In this document: positions 8,428-17,089 of the stretch, piece after piece
How positions within the stretch are numbered: position 1 is the first letter of the stretch
How the letters are laid out: the number at the start of each line of letters is the position of its first letter
Origin: Chitinophagales bacterium
GTDB taxonomy: Bacteria > Bacteroidota > Bacteroidia > Chitinophagales > BACL12
DNA: 29,654 nt
NCBI GenBank assembly: GCA_014380545.1
Contig: JACMJP010000360.1
Span: 1-29,654, forward strand
Direction: 5' to 3'
Program-made: the position numbers and the translations under genes
The notes under the pieces: model-generated
Told to the model about the DNA's origin: nothing
The model's database searches: none
Seen by the model: only the letters and a program-made list of their open reading frames with translations

Positions 8428-9681
8428 GTGTTGAATTTGAAGTTGTTTCGCTTTCATCGTCTCCTGCTGGTTATAAGTTTATCTGTTACATGTTTTTTAT
8501 TTAATGCTTCATTTGTAAAGGCAGATGTTATAGCAGGTAAAGCATTGTTTGAAGCTAATTGCCAGCGATGCCATATTATGGGCAGAGAAAGTACAGGACC
8601 AAATCTGGTTGGTGTTACTACTCGTGGAAATTGGACGGATTCAACTAGTCTTTACAAATGGATTAAAAACTCCCAGGGTTATTTAGCTTCATCAGGTGAT
8701 ACGTATGCAGCAGAATTGTATAAAAAATATGGAAGTATAATGCCTGCATTTGCAAATTTAAGTGATGCCGATATTTCAAATATTCTGATGTTTGTTAATG
8801 GATGGGAGCCACCAACTTTAGTGGAAAATGGAGGTTCAGATGAAACAGCATCGAACGACAATACAGCATTATATATCATCATAATTGCGATTCTTGGTTT
8901 AGTAGCATTCATACTTTCCCGGTCTGTAAAACAATTACAGGGGATGGTTCGCCAGAAACATGATGACCCCGAACCAGATCCAATTCCCTGGTATAAGAAA
9001 AGAAATTACCGCCCTATAGTTGGTGTGCTTGCTTTATTATTATTTTCCTGGTTAAGTATTGCAATGTATAATAGTGCAACCTCACTTGGTCGTCAAACGG
9101 GTTATGCACCAGATCAACCAATAGCATTTAGCCATAAAATACATGCAGGTATTAATAAAATTGATTGCCGCTATTGTCATGTGGGTGCCGAAAGAGGAAA
9201 AGCTGCAGTAATTCCATCGCTGAGTGTTTGCATGAATTGCCATTACAATATCCAGGAATTATCAGAAAACACTCCCGAATATCCAAAATCAGTTTACGAT
9301 AAGGAGATAAAAAAAATATATGAATACGCAGGGTTTGATGCTGCCACATTAAAATATACAAAAGAAGCAACTCCAATTAAATGGGTGAAAGTGCATAATC
9401 TGCCGGACCATGTTTATTTTAATCACTCGCAACATGTGAAAGTTGCAGGACTTGAATGTCAAAGCTGTCATGGAATGGTTCAGGAAATGGATGTAGTAGA
9501 ACAGGTAAATAATTTATCAATGGGATGGTGCCTGAATTGCCACCGCCAAACTGAAGTGAATTTTACAAATGGATTTTATAAAGATTACGAAGATTTGCAT
9601 AATAAATTAGAAAGTGGTGAAATAAAAGCTGTACATGCCGAAGATATTGGAGCTACTGATTGCCAGCGCTGCCATTATTAA
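8428..9681 (+). CDS. actA: Alternative complex III multiheme cytochrome c subunit ActA
   Basis: This is the heme-rich electron-transfer subunit of alternative complex III, the quinol:cytochrome c oxidoreductase that replaces bc1. The 417 residues contain a signal peptide (1-33), a class I cytochrome c domain with CQRCH at 45-49 and a likely axial Met in the GSIMPAF segment (Met105), two membrane segments (about 147-166 and 196-213), then five more CxxCH motifs at 247, 268, 344, 368 and 412. That makes six heme sites in total. The start is GTG at 8428; a TTG one codon later is an alternative. It is the first gene of the operon, 55 nt before actB. The N-terminal monoheme module probably accepts electrons from the pentaheme part and passes them on toward the oxidase (inference). 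Confidence 0.93.
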   Translation: MLNLKLFRFHRLLLVISLSVTCFLFNASFVKADVIAGKALFEANCQRCHIMGRESTGPNLVGVTTRGNWTDSTSLYKWIKNSQGYLASSGDTYAAELYKKYGSIMPAFANLSDADISNILMFVNGWEPPTLVENGGSDETASNDNTALYIIIIAILGLVAFILSRSVKQLQGMVRQKHDDPEPDPIPWYKKRNYRPIVGVLALLLFSWLSIAMYNSATSLGRQTGYAPDQPIAFSHKIHAGINKIDCRYCHVGAERGKAAVIPSLSVCMNCHYNIQELSENTPEYPKSVYDKEIKKIYEYAGFDAATLKYTKEATPIKWVKVHNLPDHVYFNHSQHVKVAGLECQSCHGMVQEMDVVEQVNNLSMGWCLNCHRQTEVNFTNGFYKDYEDLHNKLESGEIKAVHAEDIGATDCQRCHY

Positions 9682-9736
9682 TTTTATGAGTGAGATTTTA
9701 TTAACCATTAATCAAATACCGAATAACTAACGCCCA

Positions 9737-12700
9737 ATGGCAGAAAAGAAATACTGGAAAGGTTTAGAAGAATTCAATCCGAGCGCTGAATTCGTAGAAC
9801 TTGCTCAACAGGAATTCCCTGAAGAGTTACCTGTTGATATGTTCAATGATAACGACAGTAAACTCACATCAAACAGAAGGGATTTTTTAAAAATGATGGG
9901 TTTCAGTCTTACTGCGGCAACAATAGCAGCGGGTTGTGAGATACCTGTTAAAAGAGTGGCTCCTTATGTTTTTAAACCTGAGGATATTACCCCGGGTATT
10001 GCAACATGGTATGCATCTTCATTTATAAATGGTAGTGATTATTGCAGCATTTTAGTAAAAACCCGTGAAGGGCGGCCAATTAAAATAGAAGGTAATAAAG
10101 ATTCAAGAGTAACATTTGGAGCAACAAGTGCAAGGGCACAGGCAAGTATTTTAAGTCTATATGATACAGCTAGATTAAGATCTGCGATGAGCAGAACAAG
10201 TGCAGGGGAATATGCTGAAGCAAGTTGGGCAGATATTGATAAAGCTACAACAGGAAAATTAACTGCAAACCCAGGTCAGCAAATAAGAATTCTTACTACA
10301 ACTGTATTAAGTCCTTCCACTAAAAAAGTATTTGCCAAATTCACAGAAAAATATCCCAATACAAAAGTGTATAGCTATGATGCAATTTCTTATTCAGGAA
10401 TGCTCATGGCAAATGAAGTTTCAAAAGGTATAAAAGCAATACCGCAATATAATTTCGGAAAAGCAAAAGTGATAGTAAGTTTTGAAGCGGATTTTCTTGG
10501 AACATGGATATCACCAACAGAATTTACAAGAGGATATGTTCAAAATAGAAAATTAAATAAAGATAAAAGGGAAATGAGCCGGCATTATCAAATTGAAAGC
10601 AGGCTTACGATGACCGGTTCAAATGCAGATTATCGTATCGCATTAAAACCCGCTGATTTATCACTTGCAGTGCTCAATTTATATGATACAATTACAGGAG
10701 GAAATATTTCAGGCGGAATGAAAGCAGGTGATGATGCGAAACAACAAAAAATAAACGAGGCCGCTGAGTGGCTCAAAAAACATGAGGGGGAAAGTTTAGT
10801 TGTTAGTGCAAGCAATGATGCGAATGTGCAATTAGTAGTAAATGCAATTAATGAGGCACTTGGTAATTACGGAAATACAATTTCATTTGATAATGTAAAT
10901 ATGATGCGCCAGGGATCTGATGCTGATCTAAAAACTTTTATCAATGAAATAAAAGGAAAGCAGGCAGATATTGTAATGATCTATGATTGCAACCCTGTTT
11001 ATGATGCAGCAATGGGTTTTGAGCTTGAAGCTGCATTAAAAGAAATTCCACTTACAATATCTTTTTCAGGAACATTAGATGAAACAGCAAATTGCTGTAC
11101 ATTTATTTGCCCCGATCATCATTATCTTGAATCGTGGAATGATGCTGAACCAAAGCAAGGATATTTATCATTGGCGCAACCCACTATTCAAAATTTATTT
11201 GATACCAGACAAATGCAGGATAGTCTTCTTACATGGGCTGGTGCAGGAATCACTTATCATGATTTTATAATGCAAAGCTGGGGGGAAACTGTTTTTGCAG
11301 GAGAGTTAAATAAAACTACAGCATTTAATAAAGCGCTTCAGGGTGGTTTGCTGCAGCCAAACAAAAGAATGTTAGGTGATATTGAAAGTGCGTTATTACC
11401 TATAGCAATTAATAATACTGATTCAACAACAAGATTAACAGATCAGAGGATTATTACTATTTCAACCACAGTTAATACTAATGTTTCAGAGGCTGCCAAT
11501 AAAATAATTGACTGGGCTAAAAAAGCAGGTGATGCAATTCAAATAACACTGTATGAAAAAATAACTGCGGGTGATGGAAGATATGCAAATAATCCATGGC
11601 TGCAGGAAATGCCCGATCCGGTTTCGAAGGTTACATGGGACAATTATATTAATGTATCACCCAAATGGGCTGATGAAAATAAATTAAAACACGGCGATGT
11701 AGTTACTGTTTCTGTAAACAACATCCCGGTAAATATTCCCGTTGCAATTCAACCGGGGCAGGCTTATGGTTCAGCTTCCATTGCACTTGGTTATGGAAGA
11801 AGAATGGCAGGAAAAGTTGGAAATGATGTTGGTGTGAACGTATTTTCAATGATTGACACAAGTGGAGATACAATGAATTATACTGTGTTCGGTGCATCAT
11901 TAAATGAAACAGGTAAAAATGTTCAACTTGCCCAAACGCAAACACATTTCAGCTTAAATGATGGTTTAGCAAAACGTAAAATTGTAAAAGAAACTACACT
12001 AACTGAATACAAAAAAAATTCAAAAGCAGGCAATACAGATCGGGCAAAAATTTTGGAAAGTCTTGATACATTCTATCCCGATTATCAGGCAACAAAAAAT
12101 GGATTTAACTGGGGAATGAGTATAGACTTAAACTCCTGTATTGGATGCGGAGCTTGTCATATTGCATGTGTTGCAGAAAATAATATTCCGGTTGTAGGTA
12201 AGGATCAGATACAGCGCAGTCGTGAAATGCACTGGATAAGAATTGACAGGTATTACGCAGGTGAAGATCCTGAAAATCCTGAGGTTGTTTTCCAGCCGAT
12301 GTTATGTCAGCATTGTGAAAATGCTCCATGTGAAAACGTTTGCCCGGTTGGTGCAACAAATCACAGCACTGAAGGCTTTAATCAAATGGCATATAATCGT
12401 TGTATCGGAACAAGATATTGTGCTAACAATTGTCCTTATAAAGTGCGCCGTTTTAATTGGTATGATTACGCAGGTGCAGATACATTTGGAAAAATGAATG
12501 ACCCGAATGGGACCACTGATCTGGGCATGTTGGAAGACCTCACAAGAATGGTTTTAAATCCGGATGTAACGGTTCGTTCAAGAGGTGTTATAGAAAAATG
12601 TTCCTTCTGTGTACAGAGAATACAGGAATCCAAGCTTACTGCGAAAAAGGAAAACCGTCAGTTAAAAGACGGAGATATCCGAACAGCATGTCAGGCGGCA

Positions 12701-12910
12701 TGTCCTGCAGAGGCAATTGTCTTCGGAAATATGTTTGATGAAAAATCTAAAGTATATAAATTAAATAATGACGACAGAACATATGGTATTATAGAAGAAA
12801 ATCACTGGTTGCCTTCTGTATTATATATGACCAAAGTAAGAAATAAAGAAGCCGGCGATCATGTGCATGATAAAGCACTTGATATAATGGATTTATATAA
12901 TTATCAATAA
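9737..12910 (+). CDS. actB: Alternative complex III iron-sulfur/molybdopterin-like subunit ActB
   Basis: This 1057-residue fusion has an N-terminal Tat-like motif (RRDFLK, Arg47-Arg48), a long region related to molybdopterin oxidoreductases (about 80-750) that in this family carries no cofactor, and a ferredoxin-like C-terminal domain. The cluster motifs are complete: Cys801/804/807/811, Cys857/860/865/869, Cys889/895/899 and Cys955/958/985/989. The third set has three Cys (CIGTRYC...NNCP), matching the family's one [3Fe-4S] among three [4Fe-4S] clusters. It faces the periplasm and relays electrons from the quinol site to ActA. A Cys67 in TIAAGC after the Tat motif looks like a lipobox. It is followed 10 nt later by actC. 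Confidence 0.95.
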   Translation: MAEKKYWKGLEEFNPSAEFVELAQQEFPEELPVDMFNDNDSKLTSNRRDFLKMMGFSLTAATIAAGCEIPVKRVAPYVFKPEDITPGIATWYASSFINGSDYCSILVKTREGRPIKIEGNKDSRVTFGATSARAQASILSLYDTARLRSAMSRTSAGEYAEASWADIDKATTGKLTANPGQQIRILTTTVLSPSTKKVFAKFTEKYPNTKVYSYDAISYSGMLMANEVSKGIKAIPQYNFGKAKVIVSFEADFLGTWISPTEFTRGYVQNRKLNKDKREMSRHYQIESRLTMTGSNADYRIALKPADLSLAVLNLYDTITGGNISGGMKAGDDAKQQKINEAAEWLKKHEGESLVVSASNDANVQLVVNAINEALGNYGNTISFDNVNMMRQGSDADLKTFINEIKGKQADIVMIYDCNPVYDAAMGFELEAALKEIPLTISFSGTLDETANCCTFICPDHHYLESWNDAEPKQGYLSLAQPTIQNLFDTRQMQDSLLTWAGAGITYHDFIMQSWGETVFAGELNKTTAFNKALQGGLLQPNKRMLGDIESALLPIAINNTDSTTRLTDQRIITISTTVNTNVSEAANKIIDWAKKAGDAIQITLYEKITAGDGRYANNPWLQEMPDPVSKVTWDNYINVSPKWADENKLKHGDVVTVSVNNIPVNIPVAIQPGQAYGSASIALGYGRRMAGKVGNDVGVNVFSMIDTSGDTMNYTVFGASLNETGKNVQLAQTQTHFSLNDGLAKRKIVKETTLTEYKKNSKAGNTDRAKILESLDTFYPDYQATKNGFNWGMSIDLNSCIGCGACHIACVAENNIPVVGKDQIQRSREMHWIRIDRYYAGEDPENPEVVFQPMLCQHCENAPCENVCPVGATNHSTEGFNQMAYNRCIGTRYCANNCPYKVRRFNWYDYAGADTFGKMNDPNGTTDLGMLEDLTRMVLNPDVTVRSRGVIEKCSFCVQRIQESKLTAKKENRQLKDGDIRTACQAACPAEAIVFGNMFDEKSKVYKLNNDDRTYGIIEENHWLPSVLYMTKVRNKEAGDHVHDKALDIMDLYNYQ

Positions 12911-12920
12911 ACTATAAAGC

Positions 12921-14375
12921 ATGTTTGTTTCACCAATAAGGGAACCACTCATTCAGGGACATAAAACCTACGCCCAAATGTCTGACGACATTATCGGTCC
13001 GGTTGAAGCAAAGCCAACTAAAATGTGGCTTGCTGCTGTTACCTTTTGCGGGTTAGTGGCGTTAACTGGATTTACGATGATAGGCCTTACCATTACTTAT
13101 GGTATTGGTATGTGGGGATTAAATAAAACAGTTGGCTGGGCATGGGATATTACTAATTTCGTTTGGTGGATCGGGATCGGACATGCCGGAACATTGATAT
13201 CCGCTATCTTATTATTATTCCGTCAAAAATGGAGAACAGGTGTTAACCGGTCAGCAGAAGCTATGACCATCTTTGCGGTAATGTGTGCAGGTTTATTTCC
13301 TATTATTCACATGGGAAGGGTTTGGCTGGCATTCTTTATTTTCCCTTATCCAAATACAAGGGGACCTGTTTGGAGTAACTTCAACTCACCATTATTGTGG
13401 GATGTATTTGCGATATCAACTTATTTTACAGTTTCAGTTCTATTCTGGTACACAGGTTTAATTCCTGATCTTGCTACAGTGCGGGATAGGGCAAAAACTG
13501 CTTTCAGAAAAAAGATATATAATATATTCTGTTTCGGTTGGACAGGTTCGGCAAAACACTGGCAGCGTTTTGAATCTTTATCGTTAGTACTTGCAGGATT
13601 ATCTACACCACTTGTGTTATCGGTTCACACAATTGTATCTTTTGACTTCGCAACATCAATCGTTCCCGGCTGGCATACAACTATCTTCCCGCCTTATTTT
13701 GTTGCAGGGGCAATTTTTTCAGGATTTGCAATGGTGCTATCACTCATGCTTGTGGTAAGAAAAGTATTTAAACTTGAACAATATATTACACTTGCACATA
13801 TTGAATCCATGAATAAGGTTATTATCCTGACGGGTTCAATCGTAGGGGTTGCTTATATAACAGAATTATTTGTTTCATGGTATTCTCAAAATCAATATGA
13901 GCAATATGCATTCATCAACAGAAGCACAGGACCATACTGGTGGAGCTACTGGGGCATGATGACATGTAATGTTGTTTCACCTCAATTATTCTGGATAAAA
14001 AAATTAAGAAGAAGTGTTGTGTTTACTTTCTTTATGTCGATATTTATAAATGTGGGAATGTGGTTCGAAAGATTTGTTATTATCGTTACATCCGTTCACA
14101 GAGATTATATTACATCAGCATGGACAATGTATTATCCAACATACGTTGAAATATTTATTTATATCGGAACAATAGGGTTTTTCATGACACTCTTTTTATT
14201 ATTTGCGAAAGTGGCCCCTGTAATTGCATTAGCTGAGGTGAAAGCGATCTTAAAAACTGCCGGGGATCAATATACCGGTGAACATGCAACACATGTTCAA
14301 CATGAACATGCGGTAGAACATATGCATGATGAAAAAAAAGATGGAAATTTTGGAACTGAATTAAAACCAATCTAA
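12921..14375 (+). CDS. actC: Alternative complex III NrfD-like membrane subunit ActC
   Basis: This 484-residue integral membrane protein has about ten hydrophobic helices of the NrfD/PsrC family and is the quinol-binding subunit in known alternative complex III. His130 (PIIHMGRVW) and Asp161 (LLWDVFA) have the spacing of the His/Asp pair proposed to bind quinol in characterised ActC proteins. The start at 12921 keeps the pre-helix segment SPIREPLIQGHKTY, which is typical of ActC. The C-terminal tail is histidine-rich (His455, 458, 461, 463, 467, 469) and is predicted cytoplasmic. The gene lies 5 nt before actD. Confidence 0.95.
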   Translation: MFVSPIREPLIQGHKTYAQMSDDIIGPVEAKPTKMWLAAVTFCGLVALTGFTMIGLTITYGIGMWGLNKTVGWAWDITNFVWWIGIGHAGTLISAILLLFRQKWRTGVNRSAEAMTIFAVMCAGLFPIIHMGRVWLAFFIFPYPNTRGPVWSNFNSPLLWDVFAISTYFTVSVLFWYTGLIPDLATVRDRAKTAFRKKIYNIFCFGWTGSAKHWQRFESLSLVLAGLSTPLVLSVHTIVSFDFATSIVPGWHTTIFPPYFVAGAIFSGFAMVLSLMLVVRKVFKLEQYITLAHIESMNKVIILTGSIVGVAYITELFVSWYSQNQYEQYAFINRSTGPYWWSYWGMMTCNVVSPQLFWIKKLRRSVVFTFFMSIFINVGMWFERFVIIVTSVHRDYITSAWTMYYPTYVEIFIYIGTIGFFMTLFLLFAKVAPVIALAEVKAILKTAGDQYTGEHATHVQHEHAVEHMHDEKKDGNFGTELKPI

Positions 14376-14380
14376 AAAAT

Positions 14381-14917
14381 ATGACTGGTAAAAAAATAGT
14401 TTTTGGTTTATTTGAAGATGAAGAAATACTGATGAAGGCAGTAAAGAATGTCCGTAACGAAGGATTAAAAATTACGGATGTACTCACTCCTTTCCCGGTA
14501 CACGGCCTGGATGAAATAATGGGGTTGCGACAAACAAAATTACATAGTGCAGGTTTTGTTTTTGGTATGACCGGCACCTTAACAGCACTCACATTTATTT
14601 TATGGGTAAGCACCGCTAACTATCCGATCAATTATGCTGGTAAACCATATTTATCATTACCGTCCTGGATACCTATCACATTTGAATTAACAGTTTTATT
14701 TGCAGCTATCGGAATGACATTAACGTATTTATACTTAAACAGGTTAGCACCGGGAATGAAACCAAAAATATTAGATGAAAGAATTACTTCACACATGTTT
14801 GCTATGACATTTGAAATAAATGCTGAAACATCAGAAAATAAAAAAGAAGAAATAAGAAATGTATTGAAAGCAAATGGTGCTGTTGAAATTCATGAAAAAG
14901 ATTGGGACACTTTATAA
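14381..14917 (+). CDS. actD: Alternative complex III subunit ActD (DUF3341)
   Basis: This 178-residue protein matches the DUF3341 family. It has a soluble N-terminal domain beginning KIVFGLFEDEEILMKAVKNV, the conserved LTPFPVHGLDEIMG segment, two membrane helices (about 55-76 and 94-118), and a soluble C-terminal tail. ActD is the small two-helix subunit that packs against ActC/ActF in known structures. The length is normal for the family. It sits between actC (5-nt gap) and actE (24-nt gap). Confidence 0.93.
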   Translation: MTGKKIVFGLFEDEEILMKAVKNVRNEGLKITDVLTPFPVHGLDEIMGLRQTKLHSAGFVFGMTGTLTALTFILWVSTANYPINYAGKPYLSLPSWIPITFELTVLFAAIGMTLTYLYLNRLAPGMKPKILDERITSHMFAMTFEINAETSENKKEEIRNVLKANGAVEIHEKDWDTL

Positions 14918-14941
14918 ATAAAAAATAATTCATTGATATAA

Positions 14942-15625
14942 ATGAAAAGTGCAATAAAAATATTTTTCCTTTCAATTGTAATTGTTAGTGCATTGCAATC
15001 CTGCAGAAAAGCAGGAGGAAATTATCCGGGTGATGAATATACTTATGATATGATACACTCCAAAGCATATGAAACATATTCATTAAATCCTGAATTGAAA
15101 GACAGTGTATCTGCATTATTGCCGGTTGCAGGCACTGTTCCTTATACAGGTAATGCTATTACCGGTGAATATGATGCAGCAAAGGGGGAAATGAATTTAC
15201 CTTATCAATATCTGAACACACCGGATGATTATGAAAGGGCAGGAATTGAAATAAAAAGTATGTTAAATATTACACCTGAGATTTTAGCAGAAGGGAAACA
15301 TTATTTTGATATTTATTGTGCAGTATGTCATGGAGCGAATGGAGATGGAAAAGGATATATTGTTACTGAGGGAAAATACACCGCAGTACCGCCGTCTTAT
15401 TTTGCAGATGGTTATATTAATATGTCTGATGGGAAAATGTTTCATTCCCTTACGTATGGAAAAGGCGCCATGCAATCTTATGCTTATGCTTTAAGTAAAG
15501 AAGAAAGATGGAAAGTAATCGCATATATTAATCAGTTGCAGGATAATTATGCAGCAGAAAATAAAATAACAATACCAGCAGTTGCCGATTCAATACAAAC
15601 AGCAAAAAATAATATCAATAATTAA
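14942..15625 (+). CDS. actE: Alternative complex III monoheme cytochrome c lipoprotein ActE
   Basis: The 227 residues start with a lipoprotein signal peptide ending ALQSC (Cys21 lipidated). A single class I cytochrome c domain follows with CAVCH at 126-130, GDGKG after it, and a probable axial Met177 in YGKGAMQSY. In alternative complex III ActE is the peripheral monoheme subunit anchored by lipid at the periplasmic face. The conserved pre-heme region YTYDMIHSKAYETY is also family-typical. It precedes actF by 18 nt. Confidence 0.93.
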   Translation: MKSAIKIFFLSIVIVSALQSCRKAGGNYPGDEYTYDMIHSKAYETYSLNPELKDSVSALLPVAGTVPYTGNAITGEYDAAKGEMNLPYQYLNTPDDYERAGIEIKSMLNITPEILAEGKHYFDIYCAVCHGANGDGKGYIVTEGKYTAVPPSYFADGYINMSDGKMFHSLTYGKGAMQSYAYALSKEERWKVIAYINQLQDNYAAENKITIPAVADSIQTAKNNINN

Positions 15626-15643
15626 CGATAAAGAAATTACGCA

Positions 15644-17077
15644 ATGAGCGATAACAATAAATTTGAATTTACCGGTAAGCAGAAAAAAACATTTCTCATT
15701 ATGATGGTAGTGGGAATTATTGCAGTGCTCATCGGTTTATTAGCAGGTAGTGTTAGCAAACAAAGATTCTGGGCAAACCTTTTACTCGAATCTGTATTTT
15801 TCACAGGCATCGCCGCATGTGCAATTTTTATGATCGCAGCACATCAAATTGGATTGGCAGGATGGAATATTGTTGTTAGAAGAGTTACTGAATCAATAAC
15901 AAAATTTACTTTGATAGGCGGATTGTTTATAATGGTTATTGTAGTCGGAACAGCAGTTGGATATCATGATCTTTACCACTGGAGCAATAATTTTTTAACT
16001 GAGCAACAAGTTACACAGGCGGAAATTACTGAATATGAAGAACACCATGCAGGTGGACATCATGTTGGAGGGCATGAAACTGAAGAACAGCATGATAATG
16101 GAGAACATAAAACAAATGAACATGATGGAACAAAAGAAGATCATGAACAAAATTCATTCAATACTTCTGAAGTAAATTATATTTTCACATCAACAGATGA
16201 TAGTACGCATGCTGCATCAGCAGATGGGCTAGTTGAAAATCCATATTATGATAAAATACTTGATGGAAAAGAACCTTATTTAAATCCGCCATTTTTTATT
16301 CTCCGTGCAATTATCTTTTTAGGATTATGGTCTTTTATTGCATACAAGCTCAGAAGGATATCGCTTGCTGAAGATCTTGGAAACGGAACAGACGCATGGT
16401 ATATGAAAACAAAATTCTGGTCTGCAATATTTTTAGTTATATGGGCGGTTACAAGTTCAATGATGGCATGGGACTGGGTAATGAGCCTCGACCCCCACTG
16501 GTATAGTACATTATTCGGCTGGTATAATTTTATTTCACTTTGGATAACCAGCATGTGTGTAACAGTTTTATTGCTTATCTATCTTAAAAGTAAAGGATAT
16601 ATAAAAGAGGTGAATCAAAACCATTTGCATGACCTCGGAAAATATATTTTTGGATTCAGCATATTCTGGACATACTTATGGTTTTCTCAATTTATGCTTA
16701 TCTGGTATGCAAATATTCCCGAAGAAACAATATATTTTTTACAAAGAAAGAGGGAATATAATCCATTGTTCTTTGGAAACTTAATTATCAATTTCTTAAT
16801 GCCATTTCTTGTATTAATGCGCAGAGATGCAAAAAGAAGTTTGACGGTTCTAACTATTATGGCCGTAGTTTTAATTATCGGGCACTGGAATGATTTCTTT
16901 GTAATGATTATGCCGGCAACTGTTGGAGCTGACTGGCACATTAGTTATTTTGAAGTAGGAATGTTTTTATTTTTTGCAGGAATGTTTTTATATACTGTTT
17001 TCTATCAGTTAAGCAAAGCATCATTAATAGCAGTTAAACATCCGTTCTTAAAAGAAAGTCTTGGTCACCATCAATAA
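15644..17077 (+). CDS. actF: Alternative complex III membrane subunit ActF
   Basis: This 477-residue multi-pass protein of the ActF family (NrfD-related) has about ten helices. The paralogous pair ActC/ActF forms the membrane core of the complex. Helices 3 (about 84-104) and 4 (about 214-235) are joined by a long loop with nine His between residues 134 and 167, interspersed with Gly, Glu and Asp. By the positive-inside rule this loop faces the periplasm. Such a long His-rich loop is an added feature here and may bind metal. The gene ends 12 nt before coxB, linking the complex directly to the oxidase. Confidence 0.92.
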   Translation: MSDNNKFEFTGKQKKTFLIMMVVGIIAVLIGLLAGSVSKQRFWANLLLESVFFTGIAACAIFMIAAHQIGLAGWNIVVRRVTESITKFTLIGGLFIMVIVVGTAVGYHDLYHWSNNFLTEQQVTQAEITEYEEHHAGGHHVGGHETEEQHDNGEHKTNEHDGTKEDHEQNSFNTSEVNYIFTSTDDSTHAASADGLVENPYYDKILDGKEPYLNPPFFILRAIIFLGLWSFIAYKLRRISLAEDLGNGTDAWYMKTKFWSAIFLVIWAVTSSMMAWDWVMSLDPHWYSTLFGWYNFISLWITSMCVTVLLLIYLKSKGYIKEVNQNHLHDLGKYIFGFSIFWTYLWFSQFMLIWYANIPEETIYFLQRKREYNPLFFGNLIINFLMPFLVLMRRDAKRSLTVLTIMAVVLIIGHWNDFFVMIMPATVGADWHISYFEVGMFLFFAGMFLYTVFYQLSKASLIAVKHPFLKESLGHHQ

Positions 17078-17089
17078 TAAATTAAAAAA

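Noticed and set aside
14182..14613. Open frame of 143 codons on the minus strand across actC/actD
   Set aside because: It is antisense to two conserved genes; its His- and Pro-rich content comes from the complement of the His-rich actC tail.
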